This document shows, in pieces, positions 25,750 to 34,112 of a DNA stretch of 64,000 nt. The translations under genes were made by a program, and so were the position numbers. How positions within the stretch are numbered: the stretch's first letter is position 1; the number at the start of each line of letters is the position of its first letter. Below the pieces are notes generated by a model. That model saw only the letters and a program-made list of their open reading frames with translations. It had not been told where the DNA came from and made no database searches. Source of the stretch: Paenibacillus profundus (GTDB lineage: Bacteria; Bacillota; Bacilli; Paenibacillales; Paenibacillaceae); the NCBI RefSeq assembly GCF_021369635.1, contig NZ_JAJNBZ010000001.1, positions 558,001 to 622,000 of the forward strand, written 5' to 3'.

Positions 25750-26063
25750 TGGCATGGGTTAGTTTACTGTTGGCCGGTGTGTTTGAGATGGCAGGTGTTG
25801 CCATGATTAATAAATTCCATAAGGAACACACATGGCAATCGGTTGTCTATATGATGGCAGGCTTTGGCGCTAGCTTTGTGTTCTTGGCGCTGGCGATGGA
25901 GACGCTGCCGATGGGAACCGCGTATGCGATATGGACGGGAATCGGCGCTTCTGGGGGGGCCATTCTCGGCATGATTCTGTACGGGGAATCGCGGGAATGG
26001 AAACGCATTTTGTTCATCGGCATGGTGCTCGGCGCAGCTGTGGGCTTGAAATTGGTATCATAA
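25749..26063 (+). CDS. SMR family efflux subunit, YkkD-like
   Basis: A 104-residue, four-helix partner of the preceding subunit. The conserved Glu is in LAGVFEMAGVAMINKF, and AMETLPMGTAYAIWTGIGASGGA matches remembered YkkD. The ATG overlaps the upstream stop codon. It has a short C-terminal end (GLKLVS). A degraded copy of its last 17 codons survives at about 26885-26938 beyond the tetR gene. Confidence 0.9.
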   Translation: MAWVSLLLAGVFEMAGVAMINKFHKEHTWQSVVYMMAGFGASFVFLALAMETLPMGTAYAIWTGIGASGGAILGMILYGESREWKRILFIGMVLGAAVGLKLVS

Positions 26064-26100
26064 TTGAAGACACTATTTTCTCAACGGATGTAGTTGCAAG

Positions 26101-26160
26101 CATCCCCTGCCGGCAAGCGATGCTCATGAAGAGTTCGACATTGCTGCCAGGGGATTTTTT
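26101..26160 (+). terminator. Terminator of the SMR operon
   Basis: Arms ATCCCCTGCCGGCA and TGCTGCCAGGGGAT pair imperfectly around a loop of about 28 bases and are followed by six T. Confidence 0.65.
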
Positions 26161-26162
26161 GC

Positions 26163-26216
26163 TTGACAAACGCCTAAAAGCTATGTAAAAATTTCGTATA
26201 TAACTAATGTTAGTTA
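26163..26216 (+). promoter_or_regulatory. tetR promoter with its own operator
   Basis: The -35 box TTGACA at 26163-26168 and the -10 box TAAAAA at 26186-26191 are 17 bases apart. The palindrome AACTAATGTTAGTT at 26202-26215 is identical to the one before the SMR genes and should give autorepression. Confidence 0.8.
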
Positions 26217-26234
26217 GGCAGCAGGAGGGGGATT

Positions 26235-26810
26235 ATGACCGCGAATCGGATTATAGAGATTGCTTTGGATCATTTTGCGGAGAATGGGTATGAGGGCGCC
26301 TCATTGGCTCACATCGCAGAGCAGGTTGGCATCAAAACACCGTCCATTTACGCTCATTTCAAGAGCAAGGATGATTTGTTCTTGAGAGTTATCGAGCAAG
26401 CGATTCATGATGAGCTGAAGCTGCTGCGGGAATTTTGCGAACGGAGCCGGGATAACACGGTCCAGCATCAGCTATTTGAGCTCATTGCGCAATACAAAGA
26501 TAGGTATGATAACGACAATAGCGTGAAATTTTTGCTGCGGATGATGTTTTTCCCGCCCGTGTCCTTGCAGGCATTGGTGATGGAGCATATCAACGCTTAT
26601 TTGGACAAAATGGAGCAAATGCTCGTGACGGTGTTCGAACGGGGGATGGAACGGGCAGAAGTGGCGCAGCTGGACGTGGGGACGGTCACGGCGTCATTCA
26701 TGTGCCTGCTCGATGGCGTGCTCGTAGAGATGCTATTGGGCGGACCGGTCCGTTTCAAGAAACGTTTGGATGCATCCTGGAAAATATATTGGCTGAGCTT
26801 GACCCCATAA
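26235..26810 (+). CDS. TetR/AcrR family repressor of the SMR operon
   Basis: A 191-residue repressor. The N-terminal helix-turn-helix is ALDHFAENGYEGASLAHIAEQ followed by KTPSIYAHFKSKDDLF, which fits the TetR family well. The C-terminal ligand-binding part is helical and family-variable. GGAGGGGG precedes the ATG. Identical operators before this gene and before the two SMR genes indicate that it represses both; the ligand is probably a compound exported by the SMR pair. Confidence 0.93.
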   Translation: MTANRIIEIALDHFAENGYEGASLAHIAEQVGIKTPSIYAHFKSKDDLFLRVIEQAIHDELKLLREFCERSRDNTVQHQLFELIAQYKDRYDNDNSVKFLLRMMFFPPVSLQALVMEHINAYLDKMEQMLVTVFERGMERAEVAQLDVGTVTASFMCLLDGVLVEMLLGGPVRFKKRLDASWKIYWLSLTP

Positions 26811-26850
26811 GACATTAGAGGCATGGGTACAGCAAGGGAGTGGGAAACAG

Positions 26851-26938
26851 ATGAATGTTCAGTGGTTAAAAGTGTTTGCGGCTGCTATTCATCGGCATGG
26901 TGCTCAGCGCGGCTATCGGCCTGAAGCTAGTATCTTAA
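26851..26938 (+). pseudogene. Deletion scar of a second SMR gene pair
   Basis: The first 11 or so codons read MNVQWLKVFAA, as in a YkkC-type start behind a GGGAGTGGG site. They run directly, out of frame, into the last 17 codons of a YkkD-type gene (LFIGMVLSAAIGLKLVS and stop). An ancestral second ykkCD pair has therefore lost everything between these two ends. It is followed by an intact terminator. Confidence 0.8.
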
Positions 26939-26963
26939 GCAATTATATGAATATGATGAAATC

Positions 26964-27000
26964 AAAGCGCTCCGCAACGCTAATCGTTCGGGGCGCTTTT
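26964..27000 (+). terminator. Terminator after the SMR remnant
   Basis: AAAGCGCTCC pairs with GGGGCGCTTT, with one mismatch, around a 16-base loop and is followed by T residues. Confidence 0.75.
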
Positions 27001-27104
27001 CTCTGCTGCATGACGATACGTTGAAGGAAAATCGCAAGTTGTAAGCGAAATGGTAGGAAATAAACGACTCGTTGTCATCAATCGCAAAAGAGGTGCTCTA
27101 TAAA

Positions 27105-28064
27105 ATGGAGATCCATACTCATATCGATCAATTTCTAATCGAGCAAGGCTTTAACGGTTCGTTCTTATTTGCCTATGAAGGCAGTGTTCGCCTGTGCAAA
27201 GGCTATGGCTGGGCGGATATGGAGCAGAAGCGGCCGAACGATAAGCATACCATATTTAAAATCGCTTCGATTGGGAAACAGTTCACGGCAGCCGCCATCA
27301 TGCTCCTGCAGCAGCGGGGCCAGCTTGACGTACAGGATGCGTTGGCGCATTACGTTCCAGAACTGCCGGGACTCGGTTATGTGACGCTTCATCAGCTTCT
27401 GACTCATGCGGCTGGATTGGACGAGGATGTTCATGTAAATTGGGATGTCGATGAAGATTTGGAACCTCTTCGTCTTGAGGCGATGGATAGGATAGCCCCA
27501 ACCTATAAGGTAGGCAGCTTTCATTACAGCAATTTCGGTTACGCCTTGCTCGGACTCATCGTTGAAAGAGCATCAGGTCGAAAATATGAAACTTTTATTC
27601 ACGAGGAGCTATTCCTGCCCCTTCATATGGAGCGGACGGGAGGACATCTCGCTTCCTACCTTGCGGAAAAAAATCGGGCAATCGGATATGCGGAGGGCAA
27701 AGCGGCATGGAAGCAGGATATCCCCAGCTACAACAGCGCCGGCAGCATTCTCTATTCCACGGTAAAGGATTTATATCGGTGGGAGAGAGCGTTTCATGCC
27801 ACGCAGCTAATCGGAAGCGAAGGAGTACGCGCGATGTTCACGCCCCATGTCGCCATTGATAACGAGCGGGGATACGGATATGGCTGGATGATATATTCCG
27901 AGCGCCGGAATACGGCTTATCATAATGGAAGCTTGGCGGGATTCCGCTCTACGTTATACCGGAATACGGATAAAGATGCTGTGTTGATTGCGCTGAGCAA
28001 TCTGGGCGATACTGGTCTGGAGCCGATCGAACGCTTGAAGCAGGACATCGCAAGCTGGTTGTGA
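27105..28064 (+). CDS. Serine hydrolase of the beta-lactamase/penicillin-binding fold
   Basis: A 319-residue cytoplasmic-looking class C-type hydrolase. The nucleophile motif SxxK is FKIASIGKQFTA near residue 52, the YxN motif is FHYSNFGYALLG near 139, and the third motif is AYHNGSLAGF (HxG) near 275. No signal peptide is visible. ATG 27105 is served by an AGAGGTG site; the frame is open from 27072. Members include esterases, D-aminopeptidases and peptidases; the substrate cannot be deduced. Confidence 0.88.
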   Translation: MEIHTHIDQFLIEQGFNGSFLFAYEGSVRLCKGYGWADMEQKRPNDKHTIFKIASIGKQFTAAAIMLLQQRGQLDVQDALAHYVPELPGLGYVTLHQLLTHAAGLDEDVHVNWDVDEDLEPLRLEAMDRIAPTYKVGSFHYSNFGYALLGLIVERASGRKYETFIHEELFLPLHMERTGGHLASYLAEKNRAIGYAEGKAAWKQDIPSYNSAGSILYSTVKDLYRWERAFHATQLIGSEGVRAMFTPHVAIDNERGYGYGWMIYSERRNTAYHNGSLAGFRSTLYRNTDKDAVLIALSNLGDTGLEPIERLKQDIASWL

Positions 28065-28142
28065 TAAGAAGGGGGCATTCATCGGTGAACGGTTGTTGGG
28101 TGAAATGAACGGGATGCCGTTCGATAGCGTTAGATATCAATT

Positions 28143-28182
28143 AAGCCGGTCGTAGGGCATGCCCTATGACTGGTTTTTCTTT
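28143..28182 (+). terminator. Terminator of the serine hydrolase gene
   Basis: A long stem (AAGCCGGTCGTAGGGC pairing with GCCCTATGACTGGTTT, using G-U pairs) is followed by T residues. Confidence 0.8.
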
Positions 28183-28399
28183 TCATGCTCTACGGTCCGC
28201 AGTTGAGGTCGGAGTAGAGCAGATCGACTGCTTCATCCATGGAAGAGCGAGGATTTAATGGAGAAAACTTATAAAGGAGAGCAAAAACAATGTCGAAACT
28301 AACTATAAAATACCATATATGACAATTAGGATGTGGAAAAGCGTTCCTTCTTCAAGTAAAGTGTAATGAGATTTTAAAAATTTGAAGGAAGGAGCGGCT

Positions 28400-29371
28400 A
28401 TGAGAAAATATAAAAAATGGGGAATCGTACTGCTGGCAGTGGTCATTCTTGCAATTGGAGGCTTTCTCTTTCGCAAGCAGCTTGCGGTTCTTGCATTCGA
28501 CATGTTCCTGTCCGAGCGGGTAGAGAAGACGCTGGAACAAACGTACAAACCGATTATCGGAAAAATAGAAGTCATCCGCGAAGAGAACACTCCATTCTCC
28601 CTACTGCTGCTGGGTATTGATCAACGTGACAAAGAGGCAGGCCGTTCAGATTCAATCATCTACTCCATCGTGCGGCCCAAAGAGAATCGAATTCTGCTCT
28701 TGTCTATCCCGAGGGATGCCTATGCGGAGCTCGTCGGAAAAGACATACAGGATAAAATCGCACACGCATATGCGTTCGGAGAGGCGAAAATGAGCGTGGA
28801 GAGTGTAGAGAACTTGCTTCAGCAGCCGGTAAATCATTATGCAGCAATCAACTTCACAGGGTTCAAAGATGTGGTTGACGCGCTCGATGGTGTTAAATTG
28901 CCGATAACACAAGACATTGTCAATAAACATTGGAGCCATGATAAATTCAGAATCGAAGCGAACAAGCCGATTTACAACGGGCTGGAGGCATTGAATTATG
29001 TGCGATATCGCGAGGATTCGGATATGAATCGAACGATGCGGAACCGCATCTTTTTGCAGGCCGTCATGGAGCGTGCGGTTGAGCTCGACAAAATCGGCCG
29101 AATTCCTGAGCTCATGGAAATTGCGGGCGACAACTTCACGACCGATATGCTCCCCAAGGATATGATTGATCTGGCGAAATCGATTATTGCGAAAGACAGC
29201 CTCCCTGCATTCAGCAGCTATATGCTGGATGGCGAAGGCGCGATGATTAATGGAATATGGTACTACATGCTCGATGATGAAGACCTGCAATATGCACGGC
29301 AGTTGATCGAGAATTGGCTCGATCCGACGGTGGACTCCGAGAGATTAATGGAGCCGAAGGAAAAAGCATAA
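28400..29371 (+). CDS. LytR-CpsA-Psr (LCP) family cell-wall enzyme
   Basis: Transfers glycopolymers such as teichoic acid from lipid carriers to peptidoglycan at the outer membrane face. The protein has 323 residues, an N-terminal anchor helix near 7-29, and the LCP core beginning LLLGIDQRD, with the conserved Arg in GRSDSIIY and LLSIPRDAYAE, and FTGFKDVVDALDGV. ATG 28400 follows GGAAGGAG. It stands alone, upstream of a terminator, with about 1.5 kb to the sulfur-enzyme gene end-to-start region. Confidence 0.92.
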   Translation: MRKYKKWGIVLLAVVILAIGGFLFRKQLAVLAFDMFLSERVEKTLEQTYKPIIGKIEVIREENTPFSLLLLGIDQRDKEAGRSDSIIYSIVRPKENRILLLSIPRDAYAELVGKDIQDKIAHAYAFGEAKMSVESVENLLQQPVNHYAAINFTGFKDVVDALDGVKLPITQDIVNKHWSHDKFRIEANKPIYNGLEALNYVRYREDSDMNRTMRNRIFLQAVMERAVELDKIGRIPELMEIAGDNFTTDMLPKDMIDLAKSIIAKDSLPAFSSYMLDGEGAMINGIWYYMLDDEDLQYARQLIENWLDPTVDSERLMEPKEKA

Positions 29372-29436
29372 TCAATATTCATGCTGTACTTATTAACATA
29401 CATACAGACTATACTGCACGGCAAATGTGTGGGCTG

Positions 29437-29467
29437 CACCGCTTTCTTAGGAAGGCGGTGTTTTTTT
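29437..29467 (+). terminator. Terminator after the LCP gene
   Basis: CACCGCTTTC pairs with GAAGGCGGTG and is followed by seven T. Confidence 0.85.
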
Positions 29468-29509
29468 ATGTGTGGAGTATGCTGCTGTTTTTACGCCGCC
29501 ATTCCCGAT

Positions 29510-29554
29510 TTGACGGATCATCAATGATGTTATAATATACCCCTATGGGTATAT
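29510..29554 (+). promoter_or_regulatory. Promoter with CstR/CsoR-like operator
   Basis: The -35 box TTGACG is at 29510-29515 and the -10 box TATAAT at 29531-29536. The palindrome ATATACCCCTATGGGTATAT (29535-29554) overlaps the -10 box and start point. Its ATACCCC...GGGTAT form matches operators of the CsoR family, and before a persulfide enzyme this points to CstR, the persulfide-responsive member. No cstR gene lies in this window. Confidence 0.75.
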
Positions 29555-29574
29555 AAATGGAGAGGATGATCTTA

Positions 29575-32070
29575 ATGTCGAACCAGAAGAAAATTGTTAT
29601 CGTTGGCGGTGTCGCCGGAGGTGCAACCGCTGCAGCGAGATTGCGGCGCTTGGATGAAACGTCCCATATTGTGCTGTTCGAGCGGGGTGAACATATTTCA
29701 TTCGCGAACTGCGGACTGCCTTACCATATAGGCAATGTCATTCCGAAGCGTGAATCGCTGCTCGTGCAGACGGCGGAAGGGATGTCGAAGAAGTTCAATC
29801 TCGATATCCGGCCATTGAACGAGGTAACAGGTATCGATCGCGAGCGCAAGGTTGTCACTGTACGCAATGTGAAGACAGGGGAGAACTACGAGGAATCGTA
29901 TGACGAGTTAATTCTATCACCGGGAGCAAAGCCGATTGTGCCGCCAGTTGAAGGCTTGAGCGAGGCGAAGTATGTATTTACGCTGCGCAATATTCCGGAT
30001 ACCGATCGAATCAAACAATTCGTGGATGAAGCAGGACCGAAGCAAGCCCTTATCGTAGGCGGCGGCTTTATCGGCTTGGAGATGGCTGAGAATTTGCACC
30101 TGCGCGGTATTCAAGTCACCATCGTTGAGATGGCGGACCAGGTGATGGCGCCGCTGGATCCGGAAATGGCGGCGATCGTGCACCAGCATTTGCGGGACAA
30201 AGGAGTTCGGCTCATTTTGAACGACGGACTGTCGTCTTTTATGGAGGAAGGCCGCAAGATTAAGCTGGGGAGCGGCAGAACATTGGAGACAGACATGACG
30301 ATTCTGTCGATTGGCGTGCGTCCCGAAAATGAGTTGGCGAAAGCTGCGGGATTGGCGCTTGGCAGCCGCGGCGGCATTATGGTCAATGAGCAGCTGCGTA
30401 CGGAAGATCCGCATATTTGGGCCATTGGCGATGCGATCGAAGTGAAGGATTATATTCAACAGACGCCGGCAATGATTCCACTGGCGTGGCCGGCCAATCG
30501 GCAGGGGAGACTGGTAGCGGATCATATCTACGGGAAGGGGCGGCCTTATCGGGGGACATTGGGCACGTCCGTCGCGAAAGTGTTCGACTTGACCGTAGCG
30601 GTGACGGGCAATAATGAGAAGACATTGAAGCGGCTTGAGGCTGCATACGAAGCGGTACACATCCATCCGGCTTCTCACGCCAGCTACTATCCAGGCGGAT
30701 TTCCGGTATCGCTAAAGATGACGTTCAACAAGGAGACGGGGGAAATCTACGGTGTGCAGGGCGTCGGCATGAACGGTGTGGAGAAGCGGATTGACGTGAT
30801 CGCGACCGCTATTAAAGGCAAGCTGACGGTGCATGATCTGCCGGATCTGGAGCTTGCTTATGCGCCGCCATATTCTTCGGCGAAAGATCCGGTGAATATG
30901 CTCGGCTATGTCGCTTCCAATGTGGCGGACGGCGTGCTGGACGTCGTTCATTACGACCACATCGACGAGCTCATTCGAAATGGCGCGACATTGGTCGATG
31001 TGCGCGAGCCGGTCGAACGCGAGTCCGGATTCATTGCGGGCTCGATCAACATTCCGCTCGGGGAGCTGCGCTCTCGTCTGCACGATCTGCCGGGCAGCGA
31101 GCCGATCTATGTCAGCTGCCAAGTCGGGCTGCGCGGTTACTTGGCTGCGCGAATTTTGGAGCAGAATGGCTTCAAGGCGATCAATTTGAGCGGCGGATAT
31201 AAGACGTACTCGATGTACTTCGGGAAGCAATCGCCGGAAGAGGCACAGGGACAGCACGGGCCCGGCTCATCCACGTCGCAGGCTGCTTCCGATACAGAGC
31301 CTCCGCAGCTTGAATTCAGCGGCGAGCTGCAATCCCGTTATCAATTAGATGTGTGCGGGCTGCAGTGCCCGGGCCCGATTAGCCAAGTATATCAAGTGAT
31401 GCAGAAGGCGGAGGAAGGAGACGTAATCGAGGTGTCCGTTACCGATCCGGCGTTTCCACAGGATATTGCGGCTTGGTGCGGCAAGACAGGGAACATGCTG
31501 CTGAAGCAAGTGATGGAGAAAGACAACATCCGCGTCTGGCTGCAGAAGGGCCGGTCCGCCGAGAGTCAGGCTGCGGCCTCTAGCAGCGAACCGGAGGGGG
31601 AGAAAGGCGCGACGCTCGTCGTATTCAATCAAGATTTGGACAAAGCGATTGCTTCCTTCATTATTGCAACCGGAGCTGCATCGATGGGGAAGAAGGTAAC
31701 GATGTTTTTCACCTTCTGGGGGCTGAATATATTGCGCAAGGCGAATGCGCCACGATTGGATAAAGACTTTATGGATCGGATGTTCGGGAAAATGATGCCG
31801 CAAGGACCGGACGCGCTGCCGATCTCTAATATGAATATGGCAGGAATGGGCGCACAAATGATTAAGCGTGTTATGAAAAAGAAGAACGTGGATAGTCTTG
31901 AGACGCTAATGCGCAATGCGATGGATCTCGGCGTGGAGCTGGTGGCATGCTCCATGTCGATGGATGTGATGGGCATCCAGGCGGAAGAGATGATCGACGG
32001 TGTCACGATCGGCGGAGTCGCCACATATTTGGGCAAGGCAGAAGACGCCAACCTGAACCTGTTCGTATAG
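29575..32070 (+). CDS. Four-domain sulfur-transfer fusion: CoA-disulfide reductase, rhodanese, TusA, DsrE
   Basis: A cytoplasmic persulfide-handling enzyme of 831 residues. The first 450 or so form an FAD/NAD(P)H disulfide reductase (VIVGGVAGGATAAARLRRL; active Cys in ISFANCGLPYHIG; ALIVGGGFIGLEMAENL). A rhodanese domain follows near 465-555 (active loop SCQVGLRG), then a TusA-like domain near 590-665 (VCGLQCPGP), then a DsrE-like domain (LVVFNQDLDKAIASFIIATG). All four parts keep their key Cys or loop residues. It probably reduces CoA or protein persulfides and relays sulfur. ATG 29575 follows GGAGAGG. Regulation by a CstR-like repressor is suggested by the promoter palindrome. Confidence 0.94.
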   Translation: MSNQKKIVIVGGVAGGATAAARLRRLDETSHIVLFERGEHISFANCGLPYHIGNVIPKRESLLVQTAEGMSKKFNLDIRPLNEVTGIDRERKVVTVRNVKTGENYEESYDELILSPGAKPIVPPVEGLSEAKYVFTLRNIPDTDRIKQFVDEAGPKQALIVGGGFIGLEMAENLHLRGIQVTIVEMADQVMAPLDPEMAAIVHQHLRDKGVRLILNDGLSSFMEEGRKIKLGSGRTLETDMTILSIGVRPENELAKAAGLALGSRGGIMVNEQLRTEDPHIWAIGDAIEVKDYIQQTPAMIPLAWPANRQGRLVADHIYGKGRPYRGTLGTSVAKVFDLTVAVTGNNEKTLKRLEAAYEAVHIHPASHASYYPGGFPVSLKMTFNKETGEIYGVQGVGMNGVEKRIDVIATAIKGKLTVHDLPDLELAYAPPYSSAKDPVNMLGYVASNVADGVLDVVHYDHIDELIRNGATLVDVREPVERESGFIAGSINIPLGELRSRLHDLPGSEPIYVSCQVGLRGYLAARILEQNGFKAINLSGGYKTYSMYFGKQSPEEAQGQHGPGSSTSQAASDTEPPQLEFSGELQSRYQLDVCGLQCPGPISQVYQVMQKAEEGDVIEVSVTDPAFPQDIAAWCGKTGNMLLKQVMEKDNIRVWLQKGRSAESQAAASSSEPEGEKGATLVVFNQDLDKAIASFIIATGAASMGKKVTMFFTFWGLNILRKANAPRLDKDFMDRMFGKMMPQGPDALPISNMNMAGMGAQMIKRVMKKKNVDSLETLMRNAMDLGVELVACSMSMDVMGIQAEEMIDGVTIGGVATYLGKAEDANLNLFV

Positions 32071-32144
32071 CGGTCTATTTAATCTAACGGTACAGTTGGT
32101 ATAGAGGCAGAGGGACAGCCGCGGATGATGTTCACTGGCTGCGA

Positions 32145-32172
32145 AGCTCGCATCGGAGGATGCGGGCTTTTT
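32145..32172 (+). terminator. Terminator of the sulfur-transfer gene
   Basis: AGCTCGCATC pairs with GATGCGGGCT around GGAG and is followed by T residues. Confidence 0.8.
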
Positions 32173-32267
32173 CCATTAATCCCATTTTCTCTAAACAATT
32201 AATAAGAACTTTTTCATCTATTCTATTCACAAAGTAATATTTCTCTTGGTAAATTGCTCGGATTATT

Positions 32268-32543
32268 TCACTGATTTCTTTTCATACAGTCTTCTTTTTC
32301 TGCTTCTGTATGTGCTATTTCTTGTGTTTCTATTTCCAAGATTATTGCACTTAACGAAGCATATCCAGCTGCAGCAGCGTCTTTATGTAATAATTCTTCT
32401 AATTTCGATAATGTTTTCGCCCCAAGCCCTCTACTTCGTACAAAAGGATTAGTAACTATGTAAACTATAAATCCTGAATTTACTTCAGCGAAGTAGTGTC
32501 CTGTTGCAAACGAAACAAGCTGTTCTCCTTCAAAGCCTAACAT
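32268..32543 (-). pseudogene. GNAT acetyltransferase fragment
   Basis: The 91-codon open frame contains IVYIVTNPFVRSRGLGAKTLSKLEELL, the acetyl-CoA-binding R/Q-x-x-G-x-G/A region of GNAT enzymes, and ends EDCMKRNQ. It has no plausible upstream start or ribosome site and lacks the N-terminal half of the domain. It is a truncated remnant, AT-richer than its neighbours. Confidence 0.65.
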
Positions 32544-32614
32544 TATCTATTCCTTGTCCAATTAACCTGTTATTTAGTTGATAGAGCAGGCGGGTGAAAT
32601 GATGTACAGCGTCA

Positions 32615-32740
32615 GCGCTGCTCGGCGGACCGCTGGCGCTCGTGCGCGACGGCGACGTCATCGAGCTAGATATCGCTGCGCGCCGGCTGCATCTAGACGT
32701 GCCGGAGGAAGAGCTGGCCCGACGGGTGACGCTGTGCAGC
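32615..32740 (+). pseudogene. C-terminal remnant of an IlvD/Edd-family dehydratase
   Basis: About 40 codons read GGPLALVRDGDVIELD followed by a stretch ending PEEELARR. This is the conserved tail of dihydroxy-acid or sugar-acid dehydratases. The GC-rich frame begins abruptly after unrelated AT-rich DNA and runs in frame into the lactonase gene that follows. The loss of the rest of the gene and its placement before a lactonase suggest that a sugar-acid operon was deleted in part. Confidence 0.8.
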
Positions 32741-32788
32741 ATTGCATGTTATAGTCGAATAATAGTTGGCAAAAAAGGAGAGATGGGG

Positions 32789-33664
32789 ATGCAAGCGGAA
32801 CTGGTCGTTGACCGCCAAGCGATATTAGGAGAAGGGCCCGTATGGGACGAGCGGCTGCAGCGGCTGTATTGGGTCGATATTACTGGTCAATTCGTGTTTC
32901 ACTGGAGCCCGCGCGAGGAAGAGGTGCAGGCGATTCAAATGGAGCAGATGGTCGGCGCCGTTGCCTTGACGGAGGTGGATGATATGCTGCTGCTTGCGCT
33001 GCGGAACGGGTTGTACGTCTACCATATGGAGACGGGACAAACGGAGCTGTGCGCTCGTCCTGAGGAGACGCAAGATGAATCCATCCGCTTCAACGACGGA
33101 AAATGCGATCCGGCAGGTCGTTTTCTGGCTGGCACGATGAGTAAGATTGGGAAGCCGCAGGCGGGCAAGCTGTACCAGCTCGAGCGGAATGGACAACTGA
33201 GCACGCTGCTTGACGGGGTGTCGACATCGAACGGCCTTGCTTGGAGTCAAGATCACCGCACTTTTTATTATATCGATACGCCGACGCTGCAGGTGAGGGC
33301 ATGGGATTATGAGGTGGAGTCAGGCAACATTAGCAATCCGCGAGCGGTCATCACCTTTGCGCCAGAGCAAGGGTACCCGGACGGCATGACCATCGATACC
33401 GAAGGCATGCTCTGGATCGCGCATTGGGGCGGTGGCGGCGTGTCGCGTTGGGATCCGCATACGGGACGCCAGATAGGTTTCGTAGCGGTGCCAGCGTCGC
33501 ACGTAACCTCGTGCGCTTTTGGCGGGCTGGATCTGAACGAACTGTATATAACGACAGCACGGGAAGGCTTAAGCGAAGCGCAGCTGCAAGCCGAGCCTCA
33601 TGCAGGCAGCTTGTTCCGCATCGTAACGGATGTTCAGGGGATGCCGACATTTCGCTATGGATAA
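32789..33664 (+). CDS. SMP-30/gluconolactonase family protein
   Basis: Six-bladed propeller lactonase of 291 residues that probably opens sugar lactones. The family start ILGEGPVWDERLQRLYWVDI supplies a metal-binding Glu. Further typical segments are IRFNDGKCDPAGRFLAGTM (Asn and Asp ligands), TSNGLAWSQDHRTFYYIDT and YPDGMTIDTEGMLWIAHWGG. AAAAGGAG precedes ATG 32783/32789; the frame upstream to 32642 is the dehydratase remnant, not a real N-terminus. It fits a sugar-acid pathway with that lost dehydratase. Confidence 0.9.
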   Translation: MQAELVVDRQAILGEGPVWDERLQRLYWVDITGQFVFHWSPREEEVQAIQMEQMVGAVALTEVDDMLLLALRNGLYVYHMETGQTELCARPEETQDESIRFNDGKCDPAGRFLAGTMSKIGKPQAGKLYQLERNGQLSTLLDGVSTSNGLAWSQDHRTFYYIDTPTLQVRAWDYEVESGNISNPRAVITFAPEQGYPDGMTIDTEGMLWIAHWGGGGVSRWDPHTGRQIGFVAVPASHVTSCAFGGLDLNELYITTAREGLSEAQLQAEPHAGSLFRIVTDVQGMPTFRYG

Positions 33665-34112
33665 TACATCGGCATGAACAGGGGCAGTGAGTGCTGCTTC
33701 GTATCGTGACGAATGTTGCAGAGGATGCCTGCAATCCTCTCCTGATGCGCCGCTAGGGCATGGGAGATGGAATGCTGTTCTTTGATGGTGGGTTGGCAGA
33801 TATGGATGCAGAGATGGCTTGTCTTGATGGCGGGCTGTCTTTTTTTGATCGGGGATAATGATACAGGGATATGGCCTTCAAGGGAGGGCGTTAGTGGGAG
33901 AAGAGATTAGTTGTGCAGTGAACTGTTTTCTAGGGGGAATGATTTACGTACGGGTCTGGCGAATGTATCCGTCACTTGGTGCTTTTGGCCACTCTCCCAA
34001 ATGCTCAGAGAAGGGAATGTATGTGAGTTAATCGGCATGATTGAGGAATATATTGTGTATCCATGTTGGTATGTCTTATAATGTAAACTCATGACTCATA
34101 GGAGGTGTTTTA
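33665..34112. other. Gene-free stretch at the border to the AT-rich accessory region
   Basis: No gene is supported here. It holds one good copy of a dispersed repeat (33981-34019) and the ribosome site of the next gene. Base composition visibly drops in GC from here rightwards. Confidence 0.5.
33981..34019 (+). repeat. Dispersed repeat copy 2
   Basis: GCTTTTGGCCACTCTCCC, then AAATGCTCAGAGAAGGGAATG. It is nearly identical to the copy at 52665-52704. Confidence 0.7.
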
